A program made the translations under genes and the position numbers. Below, in pieces: positions 5,223 to 7,916 of a stretch of 7,916 nucleotides of DNA; within the stretch, counting starts at the first letter, position 1; each line of letters begins with the position of its first letter. The notes under the pieces were generated by a model. The model did not search any database. It was not told where the DNA came from and worked only from the letters and a program-made list of their open reading frames with translations. Location of the stretch: the NCBI GenBank assembly GCA_902766585.1, contig CACXDV010000229.1:1-7916 (forward strand), read 5' to 3'. This stretch comes from an uncultured Ruminococcus sp. Lineage in GTDB: Bacteria; Bacillota; Clostridia; Oscillospirales; Acutalibacteraceae.

Positions 5223-7445
5223 TTATTCTTCATCATTATGACTTCCCGTAAGAGGCTTGAATTTATTTTCCTCCTTCTCAACGGTACGCTTTTCGGCAAG
5301 AGTCTTTTTTGCCATCTCGGAAAATTCCCTCTGACAGTTATGGATCTTTTTACCCCTTCTGTCGAGCAGCTCATAGGTCGTATCCGGAAGCTGGATCCTT
5401 GTATTCAGTACATCAGAAAGCATTGTATCGACTATTTCAAATGTACGCTGCATCAGGTCGGGATCCTCTATCGGGAATACCAGCTCAACACGCTTATCAA
5501 GGTTTCTCTGCATCCAGTCGGCAGAGCCCATATATATCTGCTTATTGCCTGCATTTTCAAAAACGAAAATACGGCTGTGCTCAAGCAATTGACCGATTAT
5601 ACTGCGGACAGTGATATTATCGCTGATCCCCTTAACTCCCGGCACCAGACAGCATATTCCTCTTACAATAAGCGTAATTTTTACGCCTGCCTGGGACGCT
5701 TTATAAAGCAGCTTGATTATTTCCGGATCAACAAGGGAATTTACCTTCGCAAATATTCCCGAAGGAAGTCCGGCGCGGGCATTCTCTGTCTCACGGCGTA
5801 TCATTTCCTCAAAGAAATCCCTGAGTCCGAGGGGAGCGACCTTCATTTTATTATATACCGGAGGGGTGCTGTAGCCTGTGATAACATTGAACAGTGATGA
5901 CGCATCCTCTCCGAACTGCTCATTACAGGTGAACAAACCGAGATCAGTATAAAATCTTGCCGTACTGTCGTTATAGTTTCCTGTTCCCATATGGAGATAG
6001 CGCCGCAGACCGTCCTCCTCTCTCCTGACAACAAGAACGATCTTGCAATGAGTCTTTAATCCCTGTAAGCCGTATATTACATGACAGCCTGCCTTTTCAA
6101 GCTTTTTAGCCCAACCGATATTATTCTCCTCGTCAAACCTTGCTTTAAGCTCAACAAGTACTGTTACCTGTTTTCCGTTTTCGGCAGCCTTTATCAGCGC
6201 GGCTATTATCGGTGAATGTCCGCTGACACGGTAAAGCGTCTGCTTTATTGCCAGAACATCAGGATCCTTTGCAGCCTGGTCAATGAATTTTGTTACCGCG
6301 TCAAAGCTTTCATACGGGTGGTGTACCATTCTGTCCTTTTCCCTTATCGCCATGAACATATCATCATAGCCGAACAGCTCAGCGGGAGGCGTTACCGGAG
6401 TAATGGGACTGAAACACAGATAATCCATACCGTCCATATGACTGAATTTTGAAAGGAAGGTAAGATCAAGAGGCCCTGTGACCTCATATATTTCCTTATT
6501 GCTGACCTCAAGCATATCGACAAGAAATTTTCTGAGCGCTTCATCACATTTTGATACGATTTCAAGGCGGACCGGATCTCCGCGCTGACGCTTTTTAAGT
6601 GAATGCTTGATTTCAACAAGAAGGTCATCAGCTTCTTCATCTATATCAAGATCACTGTCACGAGTTATTCTGAACGGACAGTATGCCTTGATTTTATACA
6701 GCTCAAAAAGCTCTGACAGCTTGCTTATAATTATATCCTCAAGCATCACAAATGCTCTTCCGCTGTCGGTATTGACCTCCATATACCTTGCAAGTATCGA
6801 CGGAACCTGTACAACGGCAAAAACATCTCCTCCGTCACTTGAAAGGCGTACAGCAATATTCAGGCTCTTATTCGCAAGCAGAGGGAACGGTCTTGATGTA
6901 TCCACTGCAAGCGGTGTAAGCACCGGAAAGACATTTTTCTCAAAATACTGATCTACCTGCTGACGCTGCTGCTTATTCAGCTCGGAAATAGTCAGAAATC
7001 TCATTTTGCATTTTTTCAGCGCCGGGATAAGCGAACGGTTGAGGCATGAGTACTGCTTCTTTGCGAATTCATGTATCTTTTCGGTCAGTCTGTTGAATTG
7101 CTGCTCGGCTGTCATTCCCGATTCATCGGGTATACTGCCCTTTGCCGAATGCAGCCTGTCCATAACTCCCGCAACACGCACCATGAAAAATTCATCAAGA
7201 TTTGATGCAGTTATTGCAAGGAAATTCAGCCTTTCGAGAATGGGGTTTTCCTTCTCAAATGCCTCTTCAAGCACACGGCTGTTGAAATCCATCCAGCTAA
7301 GTTCCCTGTTATGATATGGAAAATCAGGTGCCGAATAGATCTTAGACGGCTTTAGCTGAGCCTTGGACACAGTTTTCACCTTGGCTTTTTTGTCTTTTGA
7401 TTCGTCTTTTTTGTCTTTTGATTCATCTTTTTTCTTGTCGCTCAC
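5223..7445 (-). CDS. ppk1: Polyphosphate kinase 1 (PPK1)
   Basis: PPK1 reversibly transfers the gamma-phosphate of ATP to inorganic polyphosphate through phosphohistidine. The 740-aa frame has the family's four-domain order and usual length plus an N-terminal extension: HNRELSW at 45-51 and NLDEFFMVRVAG at 82-93 (N-domain), SRPFPLLANKSLN at 184-196, HHPYESFDAV at 375-384, KQTLYR at 401-406, KTHCK at 464-468 with His466 (equivalent of E. coli His435, the phosphorylated residue), GTGNYND at 487-493, LEHSR at 621-625 with His623 (equivalent of His592), and SADWMQRN at 641-648. All key residues are present, so it should be active. I chose GTG 7445: SD AAGGTGAT at 7450-7457 is well placed for it, while GTG 7454 lies inside that SD. 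Residues 3-20 are a Lys/Asp/Glu/Ser low-complexity tail. The C-terminus is also charged. It has its own promoter with a leader hairpin. Confidence 0.96.
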   Translation of the reverse strand: MSDKKKDESKDKKDESKDKKAKVKTVSKAQLKPSKIYSAPDFPYHNRELSWMDFNSRVLEEAFEKENPILERLNFLAITASNLDEFFMVRVAGVMDRLHSAKGSIPDESGMTAEQQFNRLTEKIHEFAKKQYSCLNRSLIPALKKCKMRFLTISELNKQQRQQVDQYFEKNVFPVLTPLAVDTSRPFPLLANKSLNIAVRLSSDGGDVFAVVQVPSILARYMEVNTDSGRAFVMLEDIIISKLSELFELYKIKAYCPFRITRDSDLDIDEEADDLLVEIKHSLKKRQRGDPVRLEIVSKCDEALRKFLVDMLEVSNKEIYEVTGPLDLTFLSKFSHMDGMDYLCFSPITPVTPPAELFGYDDMFMAIREKDRMVHHPYESFDAVTKFIDQAAKDPDVLAIKQTLYRVSGHSPIIAALIKAAENGKQVTVLVELKARFDEENNIGWAKKLEKAGCHVIYGLQGLKTHCKIVLVVRREEDGLRRYLHMGTGNYNDSTARFYTDLGLFTCNEQFGEDASSLFNVITGYSTPPVYNKMKVAPLGLRDFFEEMIRRETENARAGLPSGIFAKVNSLVDPEIIKLLYKASQAGVKITLIVRGICCLVPGVKGISDNITVRSIIGQLLEHSRIFVFENAGNKQIYMGSADWMQRNLDKRVELVFPIEDPDLMQRTFEIVDTMLSDVLNTRIQLPDTTYELLDRRGKKIHNCQREFSEMAKKTLAEKRTVEKEENKFKPLTGSHNDEE
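7385..7430 (-). repeat. 21-bp direct repeat encoding Lys-rich KKDESKD units
   Basis: At the 5' end of ppk, tttttgtcttttgattcgtc (about 7387-7406) is repeated almost exactly at 7408-7427. The protein reads KKDESKDKKDESKDKK, two copies of a 7-residue unit. It lies ahead of the conserved PPK1 N-domain and is outside the family core. Confidence 0.85.
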
Positions 7446-7449
7446 AAAA

Positions 7450-7457
7450 ATCACCTT
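7450..7457 (-). promoter_or_regulatory. Ribosome binding site deciding the ppk start
   Basis: Minus-strand AAGGTGAT resembles the anti-SD complement AAGGAGGTGATC with a gap. It is 4 nt from GTG 7445 by its last base (8 nt counted from GG). It overlaps GTG 7452-7454, excluding that codon as the start. Confidence 0.7.
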
Positions 7458-7471
7458 TTTATTATAAAGCT

Positions 7472-7508
7472 ATGCGCTTTCGGGTAATACGATCAACAAA
7501 AAGCGCAT
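7472..7508 (-). promoter_or_regulatory. Hairpin in the ppk 5' leader
   Basis: A perfect 9-bp inverted repeat, atgcgcttt (7472-7480) and aaagcgcat (7500-7508), with a 19-nt loop. It lies in the predicted ppk leader, between the start of transcription (about 7520) and the SD (7450-7457). No U-run follows on the minus strand, so it is not a terminator. It could stabilise the mRNA or be a protein-binding or operator site; no known riboswitch class is recognised. Confidence 0.6.
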
Positions 7509-7526
7509 TTTTATTCAATTTATTAT

Positions 7527-7555
7527 ATTATAACAAAAGTTTTTACCATTTGCAA
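7527..7555 (-). promoter_or_regulatory. Sigma-A promoter of ppk, extended -10
   Basis: Minus-strand TTGCAA (7550-7555), 17-nt spacer, TATAAT (7527-7532) preceded by TGT (extended -10). Transcription should begin near 7520, giving a leader of about 75 nt. No Pho-box-like direct repeats are evident. Confidence 0.82.
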
Positions 7556-7666
7556 CATTATTTATCTTTTTTTAAGAAATATAATTGAAACATCCGCCGG
7601 AATATTCTCTTTTCTGTCTGTTGTCCAAAATTCATCAAAGAACAGAGTTATGTTTTTTCGGTATGC

Positions 7667-7695
7667 TTGATAAACCTCTGCCTGTATGCTAAACT
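7667..7695 (+). promoter_or_regulatory. Predicted sigma-A promoter of the lipoprotein gene
   Basis: TTGATA (7667-7672), 17-nt spacer, TAAACT (7690-7695) preceded by TGC (extended -10). Transcription would start near 7702, about 40 nt before the ATG. Confidence 0.65.
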
Positions 7696-7727
7696 ATTAT
7701 AAAGAGCAATAACGAATATGATCGTAT

Positions 7728-7740
7728 AAGGAGTGATCCT
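7728..7740 (+). promoter_or_regulatory. Near-perfect ribosome binding site of the lipoprotein gene
   Basis: AAGGAGTGATCCT differs from the full complement of the 16S rRNA 3' end (AAGGAGGTGATCC) by essentially one missing G. It lies just before ATG 7743, implying efficient translation. Confidence 0.8.
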
Positions 7741-7742
7741 CA

Positions 7743-7916
7743 ATGAACGGCAAAAAGCTTCTCTCTGCATTACTTGCATTATTTATGCTAATGCCGCTTG
7801 CATCGTGCAGCAATACACCGCAGAACGATACTCAGCAAAACACCTCAACGCAGAACAGTACTGACTCTGAACAGGAAAATTCTGAAAAAATCGCTCAGCA
7901 AAACAGCGAAGCCTCC
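7743..7916 (+). CDS. Lipoprotein of unknown function (partial, N-terminus only)
   Basis: 58 codons are visible and the frame is open at the right edge. Residues 1-22 form a lipoprotein signal peptide: MNGKK, a hydrophobic core LLSALLALFMLMP, and the lipobox LASC with Cys22, the predicted diacylglyceryl attachment site, so the mature protein would be anchored on the outer face of the membrane. After Cys22 comes a polar Asn/Gln/Ser/Thr/Glu-rich linker (SNTPQNDTQQNTSTQN and on), typical of Firmicutes surface lipoproteins such as transporter binding proteins. The functional domain lies outside the window, so no function is given. It is transcribed away from ppk from its own predicted promoter, with a very strong RBS. 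Confidence 0.88.
   Translation, partial: MNGKKLLSALLALFMLMPLASCSNTPQNDTQQNTSTQNSTDSEQENSEKIAQQNSEAS

Larger units (their letters stand above)
7446..7742. other. Divergent intergenic region between ppk and the lipoprotein gene
   Basis: This AT-rich 297-nt region holds the ppk leader hairpin and promoter on the left and the lipoprotein promoter and RBS on the right. The middle part (about 7556-7666) shows T-rich tracts and a few imperfect short inverted repeats, but no gene, RNA or operator I can support. Confidence 0.7.

Noticed and set aside
5238..5897. 219-codon plus-strand frame opposite ppk
   Set aside because: The ppk frame carries all PPK1 motifs across this stretch; the antisense frame resembles nothing I know and has no RBS.
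7590..7650. Imperfect inverted repeats in the middle of the ppk/lipoprotein intergenic region
   Set aside because: Arms are short and mismatched, and nothing aligns with a known operator; expected by chance in AT/T-rich sequence.

Overview
The window reads like a chromosomal segment of a low-to-moderate GC Gram-positive bacterium, most likely a Ruminococcus-like member of the Oscillospiraceae/Ruminococcaceae. Supporting signs are strong purine-rich Shine-Dalgarno sites (AAGGAG, AGGAGG), textbook sigma-A promoters with 17-nt spacers, a spore-type SpoVA gene, a 'mixed-substrate' phosphofructokinase, a PPK1 polyphosphate kinase, an Asn/Gln/Ser-rich lipoprotein and a starch-binding (CBM26-like) module. 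The genus is inferred, not proven. I see no rRNA, tRNA, CRISPR, IS element or phage gene.

Layout. Positions 1-1976 (minus strand, C-terminus cut by the window edge) encode a long unusual membrane protein: an N-terminal CxxC/CxxC zinc ribbon, a charged Ala/Glu/Arg helix, disordered Pro/Gln-rich repeats with six copies of a Trp-Thr-Thr motif, one transmembrane helix, and the beginning of a CBM26-like starch-binding domain outside the cell. Diverging from it at 2192-2545 (+) is a solitary spoVAE-like gene. A bidirectional terminator separates it from the convergent minus-strand genes: a YitT-family membrane protein (2584-3444), a soluble bacterial PH-domain protein (3497-3973), 6-phosphofructokinase (4053-5132) and polyphosphate kinase ppk1 (5223-7445). 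pfkA and ppk each have their own predicted promoter, and pfkA is followed by a hairpin terminator. Across a 297-nt divergent intergenic region, a lipoprotein gene (7743 onward, +) begins and runs off the right edge.

How it fits together. ppk and pfkA are both phosphoryl-transfer genes of energy metabolism. The PFK carries a lysine typical of PPi-using enzymes together with a glycine typical of ATP-using ones, so its donor is open. The PH-domain and YitT genes may form a small operon. The most unusual object is the zinc-ribbon/repeat/CBM26 protein: a large intracellular, probably scaffold-like part is tethered to a putative extracellular starch-binding domain. Its full length cannot be seen here.
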